This document shows, one piece after another, positions 6,925-13,486 of a DNA stretch of 14,070 nt. The first letter of the stretch is position 1. Every line of letters begins with the position of its first letter. Position numbers and translations under genes: made by a program. The notes beneath the pieces are model-generated. The model had not been told where the DNA came from. It saw only the letters and a list, made by a program, of their open reading frames with translations, and made no database searches. This DNA is from CAZGSG01 sp964528095 (GTDB lineage: Bacteria > Bacteroidota > Bacteroidia > Chitinophagales > Chitinophagaceae): NCBI GenBank assembly GCA_964528095.1, contig CAZGSG010000144.1, forward strand, positions 1 to 14,070. The letters run 5' to 3'.

Positions 6925-7152
6925 TATATTTAGAACTTATCTCAATAGTATTTTTTCATTAAATGGCCGGCCTTACCGGTAGGCTCCGAAATAAACTTGT
7001 AACTCATGTAATTGGATAGCGCTTTCAAAGGAGTTAACAGAGAAAATGAGCGAAGGAAGAGTTTAGCTATTTGCACAGGATTGAGCTAAGGGTTACCGGG
7101 ATTCGACTCCCCGGCCAGCCACGGGATCGTTCTGAAAAGAGCGATCTTTTTT
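6925..7152 (+). ncRNA. Possible structured non-coding RNA with a tRNA-like 3' end
   Basis: This stretch of more than 200 bases lies between the sucC terminator and a second plus-strand terminator at 7125-7152, and contains no plausible ORF, so the second terminator needs a non-coding transcript (or read-through) to act on. A near-consensus -7 element (TATATTTA, 6925-6932) could start it at about 6938. Visible pairings: TGGCCGG 6964-6970 with CCGGCCA 7111-7117; TAACTC 7000-7005 with GAGTTA 7031-7036; TTAGCT 7063-7068 with AGCTAA 7084-7089. Bases 7097-7113 resemble a tRNA T-arm (CGGGA, loop TTCGACT, CCCCG) with one A-C mismatch. I found no matching 5' acceptor strand for a tRNA, and no tmRNA tag reading frame. 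It may be a new small RNA, a decayed tmRNA or tRNA end, or an old integration scar. Confidence 0.4.
7125..7152 (+). terminator. Intrinsic terminator with GAAA tetraloop after the tRNA-like sequence
   Basis: GATCGTTCT (7125-7133), loop GAAA (7134-7137), AGAGCGATC (7138-7146) gives a nine-base stem with one G-U pair, followed by six T. It lies 46 bases upstream of the next gene and 257 bases after sucC, which already has its own terminator. Confidence 0.88.
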
Positions 7153-7198
7153 ATGTAATCTTTTTAAAACAGGCATCCATTGATCATAACCAATTGTT

Positions 7199-9100
7199 AT
7201 GAGATATATGTGCTGCCTCCTTATCGGCTTCTGTATTTCTATGTACAGCAATGCCCAGCTAAAAAAGACAATCGATAGTAAAATTGAAAAAGTAACCGTG
7301 TTCCTTGAAGGGGCCCAGGTGCAACGAACTGCAAAGGCAAGCCTTGCTCCGGGCAAACATGAACTGGTCTTTTCGGGCATCTCTCCTGCTATCGATAAAC
7401 AAAGCATACAGGTAAAAGCAGATGGAAATATCACGGTGCTTTCAGTGATTCACCAGCAAAATTTTTTGAAAGAACAGGAAAAACAACAGGAGATCTCCCA
7501 GGCGGAACTGCAAAAAGATGCTTTGCGGGATAAAATCTCATTGCAGAAAAATATCCTGAATGTGTACAAACAGGAGGAAAGCCTCTTAATAAAGAACCAG
7601 GAAGTGGGTGGCGCTAATGGTTTAAAAGCCATTGATCTGAAAGAAGCTGCCGATTTTCAACGGCTCCGTCTTACGGAAGTATACCAGAAGCAAATGGAAA
7701 CTGAAAAAATGATTAAAAAGCTGGAAGCCGATGTCTTAAAACTAAACAAACAACTGACCGAACTGAACCAGCAAACTGATATTTCTACCAGCGAGATTTA
7801 TGTCACCGCTGTTACTAAAGAAACCATCACCACTGGTTTTACAATTACTTACCTGATCAGGCAGGCTGGCTGGTATCCTACTTATGATGTACGGGTAAAA
7901 GACATCAGTTCTCCGATCAATCTGCAGTATAAAGCCAACGTTTTTCAAAGCAGCGGTGAAGACTGGAAAGATGTAAAAATGCTTTTATCTACTGGCAATC
8001 CAAATGATAATGGTACCAGACCAGTTATCAATCCCTGGTATTTAAAATATAATTATGCCACTCAGCCGATAAACCTGGGCAGTATGAACAAAATTCAGTC
8101 TTCGTATGGTCCGGGCTCCGTCAGCGGAAGGATCACGAATGAAAAAGGCGAGCCGGTTCCTGGTGCCAGCATAGTTGTAAAAGGAACTTCTACCGGCATT
8201 ACTGCAGATGCAAATGGTTTTTTTAATATCCGTATGCCGGCCAATAGCTCTACGCTTTCGATCAGCAGCATTGGTATGGAAAACCAGGAATTGCAGATTA
8301 CCGGTGGGTATGCCAACGTGGTTTTAAAAGAACATACGCAGCAGCTGGAAGAAGTTGTTGTGACCGGCTATGGTCTGGCGGGTAGTGTTGCAGGGATACA
8401 GGCCAACTCCGATGATAATAGAGAAAATCCTGCCCGCTCTTTTAAGAAACTAAGATCTCCTGTAGCCATCAATACAACAACCGTATACCAGCCCACTACT
8501 ACTATTTACGAGATCGACGATCCTTATACTATTTTAAATGATGGTAAAACCTATATGGTAGAGATCGATGGTTATGAAATAAATGCGCAATACGAATACT
8601 ACGCTGCGCCTAAAGTAGAGCCTGATGTTTTCCTCACGGCTAAAATTGCCGACTGGCAGGAATTAAACCTGCTGCCAGGAGAAGCCAATCTTTTCTTTGA
8701 AGGTACATTCCTGGGTAAATCGGCACTGGATATCATCAATGCCGGCGATACGCTCAATATCTCCCTGGGTAAAGACAAAGGTGTTGTTATAAAAAGAACA
8801 TTGATGAAGGAATTCAGCTCCAAAAAATTCATGGGTAGCAATAAAACCGACACCAGGCAGTATGAAATACTGGTCAGGAATAATAAACAACAACCCATCT
8901 CAATTATTATTGAAGACCAGTTCCCGATCTCTACTCAAAAAGAAATCGAAGTACAGGACAGGGAATACCCGATGGCCAAACTGGATACAGATACACAAAA
9001 ACTAACCTGGCAATTTTCCGTTGAGCCGAAAAAGGAGACCAAATTAAAATACAAATACGAAGTAAAATACCCCAAGGAGAAGATACTGCAATTGGATTAA
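7199..9100 (+). CDS. DUF4139/DUF4140 protein with carboxypeptidase-regulatory-like insert
   Basis: A 633-residue exported protein (signal MRYMCCLLIGFCISMYSNA, then Q). Residues 28-90 match the DUF4140 N-terminal domain of the 'mucoidy inhibitor A' type family (KVTVFLEGAQVQRTAKASL), 90-195 form a long coiled coil, and DUF4139 begins near 200 (TYLIRQAGWYPTYDVRV, 217-233) and ends at about 625 (LTWQFSVEPKKETKLKYKYE). DUF4139 is split by an insert at 306-377, a CarboxypepD_reg-like beta-sandwich (SVSGRITNEKGEPVPGASIV, ending NVVLKE), followed by LEEVVVTGYG (383-392), the motif that in SusC/RagA proteins joins this domain to the TonB-dependent receptor plug. There is no receptor barrel here. Function of the family is unclear; a surface or periplasmic structural or regulatory role is inferred. 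It stands alone between a terminator and an inverted repeat. Confidence 0.88.
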   Translation: MRYMCCLLIGFCISMYSNAQLKKTIDSKIEKVTVFLEGAQVQRTAKASLAPGKHELVFSGISPAIDKQSIQVKADGNITVLSVIHQQNFLKEQEKQQEISQAELQKDALRDKISLQKNILNVYKQEESLLIKNQEVGGANGLKAIDLKEAADFQRLRLTEVYQKQMETEKMIKKLEADVLKLNKQLTELNQQTDISTSEIYVTAVTKETITTGFTITYLIRQAGWYPTYDVRVKDISSPINLQYKANVFQSSGEDWKDVKMLLSTGNPNDNGTRPVINPWYLKYNYATQPINLGSMNKIQSSYGPGSVSGRITNEKGEPVPGASIVVKGTSTGITADANGFFNIRMPANSSTLSISSIGMENQELQITGGYANVVLKEHTQQLEEVVVTGYGLAGSVAGIQANSDDNRENPARSFKKLRSPVAINTTTVYQPTTTIYEIDDPYTILNDGKTYMVEIDGYEINAQYEYYAAPKVEPDVFLTAKIADWQELNLLPGEANLFFEGTFLGKSALDIINAGDTLNISLGKDKGVVIKRTLMKEFSSKKFMGSNKTDTRQYEILVRNNKQQPISIIIEDQFPISTQKEIEVQDREYPMAKLDTDTQKLTWQFSVEPKKETKLKYKYEVKYPKEKILQLD

Positions 9101-9108
9101 CCGGGCGG

Positions 9109-9262
9109 GATAATTAAAAATTCAAAAGTAAAAATTCAAAAAAACTTTCCTATGATTGGTTCAGCTCTGCGTTTTATATAAAATGGCTATAAATATTTAT
9201 TTTATTTGCTTGTCGTAAGAACAGAGCGGCTTTTAATTTTTACTTTTGAATTTTAAATTATC
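9109..9262. repeat. Long AT-rich near-perfect inverted repeat filling an intergenic gap
   Basis: Left arm 9109-9137 and right arm 9234-9262 are 29 bases each and differ at only two positions when one is reverse-complemented; each contains the core AATTCAAAAGTAAAAATT. A second, inner pair GCTCTG (9163-9168) and CAGAGC (9222-9227) lies between them. The element occupies almost the whole gap between the DUF4139 stop (9100) and the acetyltransferase ATG (9263), with the right arm touching the ATG. It could fold into a cruciform or RNA hairpin, or be a MITE-like element; no flanking target duplication is evident. Confidence 0.75.
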
Positions 9263-9748
9263 ATGTCAACTAATATCCGGCACATACAACCAGCAGACAA
9301 TATTCCGTTAGCCAGGATCATTCGTGCTGCGCTCGTTGAGTTTGGCGCCAATCATCCGGGTACTGTGTACTACGATCCCAGTACCGATGCACTTTATGAA
9401 TTATTTCAGCAAAAAAGAGCATTTTATTATGTGGCAGAAGATGAAAATGGGTTGCTGGGTGGTGTGGGAATTTATCCAACAGAAGGTCTGCCGAACGATA
9501 CAGCGGAGTTGGTAAAAATGTACTTGTCTCCTGCTGCGCGCGGTAAGGGGTTGGGGAAAAAATTAATAGAAATAAGCATTGCCGCCGCCAAAGAAAAGGG
9601 ATATAGTAATATCTATCTTGAATCAATGCCCGAACTGGGTAAGGCCCTGAAAATATATGAACAGTTTGGATTTGAATACCTGAAAGGGCCAATGGGCAAT
9701 ACCGGCCATACCGGTTGTAGCTTATGGATGTATAAAAAGGGCTTGTAA
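9263..9748 (+). CDS. GNAT family N-acetyltransferase
   Basis: The 161-residue protein has the full GNAT layout: N-terminal strand and helix (IRHIQPADNIPLARIIRAAL), strand with acidic residues (AFYYVAEDENGLLGGVGIYP, 53-72), beta-4 ELVKMYLSPAARGKGLGKKL, whose RGKGLG at 93-98 is the acetyl-CoA pyrophosphate loop, beta-5 NIYLESM (116-122) and the C-terminal IYEQFGFEYL (131-140). It transfers an acetyl group from acetyl-CoA to an amine; the acceptor cannot be told from sequence. ALKIYEQFGFEYLKGPMGNTGHTGCSLWMYK-type tails (region 129-158) are common in small-molecule GNATs. The right arm of the inverted repeat ends directly at the ATG, so the translation start region of the mRNA could be folded. 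It is followed by its own terminator. Confidence 0.92.
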   Translation: MSTNIRHIQPADNIPLARIIRAALVEFGANHPGTVYYDPSTDALYELFQQKRAFYYVAEDENGLLGGVGIYPTEGLPNDTAELVKMYLSPAARGKGLGKKLIEISIAAAKEKGYSNIYLESMPELGKALKIYEQFGFEYLKGPMGNTGHTGCSLWMYKKGL

Positions 9749-9775
9749 ACGCGGGACCGGGCTGTACCTGGCGAC

Positions 9776-9800
9776 CTGCTATGCAATAGCAGTATTTTCT
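9776..9800 (+). terminator. Intrinsic terminator of the acetyltransferase gene
   Basis: CTGCTAT (9776-9782), loop GCA, ATAGCAG (9786-9792), then TATTTTCT. The seven-base perfect stem starts 28 bases after the stop codon. It sits just ahead of the next gene's ATG at 9814, so that gene may depend on read-through or on a promoter overlapping this region. Confidence 0.65.
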
Positions 9801-9813
9801 GCATCTACCGGAT

Positions 9814-10278
9814 ATGAAATATTTAGTACTTATTGCTGTGATCAGCAAAAGATGGATAGGCGGCTTCGTGGCTATTTGCTTTTCGATATCTGCCGAAGCT
9901 CAATTTATGCTTAGTGAAACGCAGGTTGTTTTTGATAAGACTTCAGGTGCTTACGTCTTGAATACCGCCGAAGGAGAATTTTATAAGTTTACTCCATCAA
10001 TTTCGGATATTGAACATACGGACAGTTTGATCCAGGCCTATCTTGTCCACGAGTATTCTTCAGACTCCACAATTCAGTATAAAACATATTACAGGCAATA
10101 CATTGGTATTTTAAAGAACGGTCTCGAAGTAATAGTTGTTTATTCTTACTGTAGAAAGCCAAAAGGTTTTTCAGAACAACCTGATCTGGTCAAAGGAGGA
10201 GGCCGCTGTTACTCCATTGCGCAGGTGAACCCCAAAGGCGGGAAATTGCTTTCCTTTCATTTTAATGCACCAAAATAA
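9814..10278 (+). CDS. Small exported protein of unknown function
   Basis: I do not recognise this 154-residue protein. The N-terminus carries a signal peptide that ends ISAEA, then QF. With the ATG at 9814 the signal has an unusual hydrophobic segment before the charged KR; an in-frame GTG at 9838 would give MISKRWIGGFVAICFSISAEA, a more standard signal, so the true start is uncertain. The mature chain is about 120 residues, mixed beta-rich (FDKTSGAYVLNTAEGEFYKF; YRQYIGILKNGLEVIVVYSY) with two Cys (in SYCRKPK and GGRCYSI) that might pair after export. The gene lies between the acetyltransferase terminator and a bidirectional terminator, so it forms its own transcription unit or depends on read-through. 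Confidence 0.65.
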   Translation: MKYLVLIAVISKRWIGGFVAICFSISAEAQFMLSETQVVFDKTSGAYVLNTAEGEFYKFTPSISDIEHTDSLIQAYLVHEYSSDSTIQYKTYYRQYIGILKNGLEVIVVYSYCRKPKGFSEQPDLVKGGGRCYSIAQVNPKGGKLLSFHFNAPK

Positions 10279-10370
10279 TTTACGGTCCATTGTATACAGG
10301 TTGTCAGTCCCAACACCCGGGCAGAAAAATCAACAACTGTCGGGTTCTGTCCCCGCGTAAGAAATAAAAA

Positions 10371-10418
10371 CCCGGTCCGGCAAACGTTTTATTATATGAT
10401 AACGTTTACGGAACCGGG
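10371..10418 (-). terminator. Long-stem terminator between convergent genes
   Basis: CCCGGTCCGGCAAACGTT (10371-10388) pairs with AACGTTTACGGAACCGGG (10401-10418) across a 12-base loop, with one shifted base in the middle of the stem. On the minus strand the stem is followed by TTTTTATTTC, so it chiefly ends the outer-membrane gene that stops at 10439; on the plus strand it can also block the gene ending at 10278. Confidence 0.85.
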
Positions 10419-10438
10419 CTATATTAGTTTAGCAACTA

Positions 10439-10990
10439 TTAATTAGTAGAAGTGCCCCTGATTTTATCCACCTGTTTTTTGTGCAGGTATATCTGGAAGC
10501 CAATGCTAAGCGCGAAGCCTCCGCTGCCGTCAAAGCTTTTATATTTTGTATGATCGAACCCCAGTAATCCATCAAGCGATACCTGGTCATTCAAAAAGAT
10601 AGCCGCACCGCCACCCAGGAAATAATTCAATCCATTATTTGTAGACGCAGCACTGTTCCCAATCTTCGACTTGGTGCTCAGGTAATTGATGTTACCCTGC
10701 AGAATAGGACGAATATGGGCATCGGTAAAATAATACCGCACTATCGGGCCTACACCGAATGTTGTATACTTGTTATCACCTGTTTTCTGATAGTTCAGGT
10801 TCAGGTTTGCGCCAATTGCAAGATTATCGATTACAAAAGGAGCAGCATTGGGAGCAAAGCCAATCTGGGTATTATTGTCTGAAGTATTTAGCCGGAAACT
10901 TCCGCCGACCATCCAATCGCCCTTCGCTGTCTGGGCGTTCAATGAGGTTACCGCACCGGCTATCAAAGCCAACATAAAGATCTTTTTCAT
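10439..10990 (-). CDS. Small outer-membrane beta-barrel protein
   Basis: This 183-residue protein has a signal peptide (MKKIFMLALIAGAVTSLNA, then QT) and a series of amphipathic strands: GDWMVGGSFRLN, LAIGANLNLNYQ, YTTFGVGPIVRYYF, IRPILQGNINYLS, NYFLGGGAAIFLN, VSLDGLLGFDHTKY and GGFALSIGFQIYL. Eight or so strands with Gly and aromatic girdles fit the OmpA/OMP_b-brl type of eight-stranded barrels common in Bacteroidota. Unusually for such a barrel, the final strand FQIYL is followed by 14 polar residues (HKKQVDKIRGTSTN). Ligand and role are unknown. It has its own promoter-like element at 11059-11066 and ends at a strong terminator, so it is monocistronic. Confidence 0.85.
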   Translation of the reverse strand: MKKIFMLALIAGAVTSLNAQTAKGDWMVGGSFRLNTSDNNTQIGFAPNAAPFVIDNLAIGANLNLNYQKTGDNKYTTFGVGPIVRYYFTDAHIRPILQGNINYLSTKSKIGNSAASTNNGLNYFLGGGAAIFLNDQVSLDGLLGFDHTKYKSFDGSGGFALSIGFQIYLHKKQVDKIRGTSTN

Positions 10991-11058
10991 CTTAAAGTGT
11001 TTAGATTAATAAAATGATGTTATAGTCATTTGTATGACCAGGATCATAAGTTATGCTG

Positions 11059-11066
11059 CAAAGATA
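11059..11066 (-). promoter_or_regulatory. -7 element (TATCTTTG) for the outer-membrane beta-barrel gene
   Basis: On the minus strand the bases read TATCTTTG, an exact TAnnTTTG match, about 68 bases before the ATG at 10990. A TTG at -33 is not obvious. The rest of 10991-11136 shows no gene; a small hairpin (ACCGTT 11117-11122 with AACGGT 11132-11137) overlaps the stop of the SprT-like gene. Confidence 0.5.
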
Positions 11067-11136
11067 AACAAGTGTGGAATAGGATGTTAATTATAAAATG
11101 CAATAACCAGTCGTTAACCGTTGATGAAATTAACGG

Positions 11137-11763
11137 TCATTGCGGACCCAGTATTTCCACTTCGTATACCGGGCTGAAAAGATATACTTTGCCGGTAGCA
11201 GGTTCAGTACATTTAAACCGTTTGCGCACGCGTGCTCCTTTTTGGAATATCCTTCCATCGCCTGTTCGGAACAAACTATTTACCGGTAGTTCTTCCACCA
11301 ACCGGTGCATACTTCCTTTTTCATCATATTTTCTTAGCGCCCTGAGTAAGCCGTCTTCCGCGCAACTACTCGCCGCCGGATTGCGCAATGATTGCATTAA
11401 CTCACCCGCAATATCGGCGGGAAATATATTATGCTGCAGGAATTGATGCAGGATTTGTCCATACACGGCCTTCCATTCTTTACCATGCGCCATTACCCTA
11501 TTACCGAATTGTTCGAAAGTGAGTAAATGAGCCAGTTCGTGCAACAATGTTATGAGAAATGAATATTTATTCAGGTTACCGTTTACGCTGATCCGGTGAT
11601 GGTCTGCATTGGTCCTGTGACGATAATCACCCAGGATGCTTTTTCTTTCCTTTGCTACCGTCAGGTGTACTTTATACTGTTTTAAGTATTGCAAAACGGC
11701 TTCGTACGTACCGGCAGGCAAATAGTCCTGTAATTGTGAAACGGGGACTTCCTTTTTAGGCAT
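11137..11763 (-). CDS. SprT-like zinc metalloprotein
   Basis: A 208-residue cytoplasmic protein. The zinc-metallopeptidase signature HELAH occupies 75-79 (TLLHELAHLLTFEQFGN), and the third ligand His93 lies in MAHGKEWKAVY, the spacing seen in SprT/Spartan-like domains (PF10263). Upstream, the DYRHRTNADHHRISVN segment fits the strand before the active helix. The C-terminal 100 residues (VEELPVNSLFRTGDGRIFQK and on) lack the paired CxxC of the zinc ribbon found in many SprT proteins; only CTEP remains. Eukaryotic Spartan cuts DNA-protein cross-links; for bacterial SprT-like proteins the substrate is mostly unknown, so I give none. Its ATG overlaps the stop of the membrane protein gene by eight bases, indicating translational coupling. 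Confidence 0.88.
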   Translation of the reverse strand: MPKKEVPVSQLQDYLPAGTYEAVLQYLKQYKVHLTVAKERKSILGDYRHRTNADHHRISVNGNLNKYSFLITLLHELAHLLTFEQFGNRVMAHGKEWKAVYGQILHQFLQHNIFPADIAGELMQSLRNPAASSCAEDGLLRALRKYDEKGSMHRLVEELPVNSLFRTGDGRIFQKGARVRKRFKCTEPATGKVYLFSPVYEVEILGPQ

Positions 11764-12154
11764 TCTTTTTTTGCTTCAGTAGTTTCATCAATGAAGACAC
11801 TTCTATAAAAGTGTAAAGGGCATATAATAACATGCACCCGATCAAAGCGGGCTTATTGACCACTGCTGTTGACAATACGTATACCGCCGCCGCAATCCCG
11901 CATACAAAAAACTTGGCAATAAAACTGGTGTATACGGCCCGTACAAATACATTCGGATTAGGATCCGCAAAACTGCGTCTAAGTAATAAGAAAGAAAACA
12001 GTGATGCCAGGAAAAGCAGGAGGTTTCCTAAAATAAGCACAGACTGGTCGGCTCCCCACCTGATAAGGATGGAGTTGCCTGTTAAAAAAAATGCATTCAT
12101 TAAAATGAATACAAGTATCATTGGCCGCAATGGCCCCATACTGGTTTTGTTCAT
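11756..12154 (-). CDS. Four-helix membrane protein of unknown function
   Basis: With the ATG at 12154 the product has 132 residues and four hydrophobic helices at about 11-30, 38-58, 78-98 and 102-124, with positive ends (LLRRSF; KLLKQKK). The open frame continues to an ATG at 12262, but the best promoter element (12209-12216) lies inside that extension, so the short form is preferred. It resembles, from memory, small membrane proteins found near ATP synthase and bactofilin genes in Bacteroidota (an AtpI/UncI-like role would be a guess); no atp genes are visible here. It overlaps the SprT-like gene by eight bases and probably shares its mRNA. Confidence 0.7.
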   Translation of the reverse strand: MNKTSMGPLRPMILVFILMNAFFLTGNSILIRWGADQSVLILGNLLLFLASLFSFLLLRRSFADPNPNVFVRAVYTSFIAKFFVCGIAAAVYVLSTAVVNKPALIGCMLLYALYTFIEVSSLMKLLKQKKNA

Positions 12155-12459
12155 CGATTTATATATTGCTGGTTGCCGCTGGAATTTTGTAAAAATGTAT
12201 ACTACCGGCAAAGTTAATATAAGAGAAGGATATCCCTGTGTGCCCAAAAGAAATGGTTTCACCGGGGTTTACCGGTGGCAAATTGCCAGCCTGAATACAA
12301 TTATGTACAGCCTGATTGTTATCGTTCAGAATTTGAAAAAGATAAGGAACAGCAATTTATGTTCATTAAGATACCCAAGGCTGGCTATCTTATTTAAGCC
12401 TGTTGCAGTTCTAAAAATCAACAAAGAAAGCGTCCTTCCCTATATGATTTTTACATTTC
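12155..12459. other. Intergenic region, no gene seen, with small hairpins
   Basis: About 305 bases between the bactofilin stop and the membrane protein start hold no credible ORF on either strand; a plus-strand frame across 11832-12548 merely runs antisense to both genes. Visible structure: CACCGG 12260-12265 with CCGGTG 12272-12277, immediately followed by GGCAAATTGCC (12277-12287). These may mark the end of the bactofilin transcript, but no T-tract follows directly. A promoter element lies at 12209-12216. Confidence 0.5.
12209..12216 (-). promoter_or_regulatory. -7 element (TAACTTTG) for the membrane protein/SprT-like pair
   Basis: On the minus strand the bases read TAACTTTG, an exact TAnnTTTG match, 54 bases before the ATG at 12154 and downstream of the alternative ATG at 12262. 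This decides the start choice for the membrane protein. No clear -33 TTG. Confidence 0.5.
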
Positions 12460-12888
12460 TTAGTTTACGCCTATTTCTTCTGCTTTTACATTACTCATTT
12501 CCACCACACTGCCATTGGTATGATTGCCCATATGACATTGGCCGTTGAAAGTAGCTGAAGGTTCGATCTGAAGTTTGCCTGCATAAAGATTACCTGTAAC
12601 AATAGCGTCGCCTCTTAATTGCAGAAGATCCTTTGCCTTTACATTGCCGGAAACCTTACCGATAATATCGGCCTGATTGCCGGTTATATCACCTTCCACA
12701 TGTCCATTAGCGCCCACGACTACTTTGGCTGAGCTATGGATGTTTCCTACGATCGTACCATCGATCCGCAGATCGCTGTTACTGCTGATATCGCCTTTGA
12801 GAGTTGTACCGGCACCGATAAGTGTAGTGCCATTGCCATTTGATGATTTTTCGGGTAGCATGTCGGATTTGTTTTTAGCGTTAAACAT
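12460..12888 (-). CDS. Bactofilin (polymer-forming cytoskeletal protein)
   Basis: The 142-residue protein has a flexible N-terminus (to about 20), a bactofilin beta-helix core (about 21-125) made of short repeated turns such as TLIGAGTTLKGDISSNSDLR, IDGTIVGNIHSSAKVVVGAN, GHVEGDITGNQADIIGKVSG and NVKAKDLLQLRGDAIVTGNL, and a short acidic tail. Bactofilins (PF04519) self-assemble without nucleotide into filaments, often on the membrane, and scaffold cell-wall enzymes or appendage placement. The gene follows, 58 bases downstream on the same strand, a membrane protein that looks like the N-terminal anchor of M23 peptidases, a partnership seen in other bacteria. No transmembrane segment is present, so membrane contact would go through the N-terminus or the partner. 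Confidence 0.95.
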   Translation of the reverse strand: MFNAKNKSDMLPEKSSNGNGTTLIGAGTTLKGDISSNSDLRIDGTIVGNIHSSAKVVVGANGHVEGDITGNQADIIGKVSGNVKAKDLLQLRGDAIVTGNLYAGKLQIEPSATFNGQCHMGNHTNGSVVEMSNVKAEEIGVN

Positions 12889-12946
12889 AGATATCTGATT
12901 TAATACTGATCTGCTCAGTTGTTATATTGGATAATGTAAAATACTA

Positions 12947-13342
12947 TTAATCGTCCGACATTTCATCCTTTGGAACCTGTAATTGAGTTGTATCAAGCGC
13001 AGTTCCCGTATCTCCCCTTAGTGTCTTTTTGATCCCCTCTATGTAATTAGCCTGGTTTCTTACCTGCCGGTCCAGGGAATCCACCCTGTACTTCATTTGC
13101 CGGTACTCCCGGCCTACTTTCAGATCATCATACCCGGGTATATAATATTTAAGAGGTGTGAAAATGATCAATGCCACGGTCAGTCCCACCAACACAACAA
13201 AAATTGTGCTCAAACCGATATAGACGCTCATCCGGGAAAGTTTAAAAGTGACCACTTCCTCATAGGTGTCATCATTCATCACCACAAGCCTGTAGCGGTT
13301 TCGAAGCCGTTTCAGGGTGGATTCGGCGTCCAGTTTTGCCAT
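12947..13342 (-). CDS. Single-pass membrane coiled-coil protein, M23-peptidase anchor-like
   Basis: A 131-residue protein: a basic cytoplasmic N-terminus (KRLRNRYRLVVMNDDTYEEV, 11-30), one transmembrane helix (about 39-61), the segment FTPLKYYIPGY (61-71), then a periplasmic coiled coil (about 73-108) and an acidic tail. The N-terminus through IPGY is what I know from the start of M23 peptidoglycan endopeptidases in Bacteroidota, but here the chain stops without any HxxxD or HxH catalytic region. It may be a regulator or anchor that links the bactofilin filament (next gene, 58 bases downstream) to the wall, which is inference. A possible promoter is TTG (13391-13393 on the minus strand), 21 bases, TACCTTTA (13362-13369). 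Confidence 0.78.
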   Translation of the reverse strand: MAKLDAESTLKRLRNRYRLVVMNDDTYEEVVTFKLSRMSVYIGLSTIFVVLVGLTVALIIFTPLKYYIPGYDDLKVGREYRQMKYRVDSLDRQVRNQANYIEGIKKTLRGDTGTALDTTQLQVPKDEMSDD

Positions 13343-13361
13343 ATTTGAATTTTAATGAATT

Positions 13362-13393
13362 TAAAGGTAATAAATGAACCGGGCTTTTCGCAA
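13362..13393 (-). promoter_or_regulatory. Likely promoter of the anchor/bactofilin operon
   Basis: On the minus strand TTG (13393-13391), a 21-base spacer and TACCTTTA (13369-13362), one base from TAnnTTTG, stand 19 bases before the ATG at 13342. Spacing fits the -33/-7 pattern of Bacteroidota. Confidence 0.45.
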
Positions 13394-13446
13394 GATCCGG
13401 GCCGTAATTCATCCTAAAAAAATTAGGGTACCTTTATACTAAATTG

Positions 13447-13477
13447 TTTGAAATTCAGTTAATAAGACTTTAGTTTG
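13447..13477 (+). promoter_or_regulatory. Likely promoter of the PorW/SprE-like gene
   Basis: TTTG (13447-13450), 19 bases, TTAGTTTG (13470-13477) matches the TTG/TAnnTTTG promoter with one mismatch. The expected start of transcription falls only a few bases before the ATG at 13487, so the mRNA may be almost leaderless. Confidence 0.45.
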
Positions 13478-13486
13478 CGCCGCAAA

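Noticed and set aside
7091..7123. tRNA or tmRNA gene suggested by the TTCGACT T-loop-like sequence.
   Set aside because: No 5' acceptor strand pairing with the 3' end, no anticodon arm of proper size, an A-C mismatch in the T-stem and no encoded tag peptide or canonical tmRNA 5' sequence. Kept only as a tRNA-like fragment within a possible ncRNA.
9318..9848. Minus-strand open frame of 176 codons over the acetyltransferase gene.
   Set aside because: The plus-strand GNAT motifs are unmistakable, and the antisense frame would cross the acetyltransferase terminator.
12155..12459. A small AtpZ-like gene expected between bactofilin and the four-helix membrane protein.
   Set aside because: Reading the minus strand gave no ATG-started frame of adequate length with two hydrophobic helices.
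11832..12548. Plus-strand open frame of 238 codons.
   Set aside because: It runs antisense across the membrane protein and bactofilin genes and has low-complexity, non-protein-like composition; the minus-strand genes have clear family features and promoter elements.
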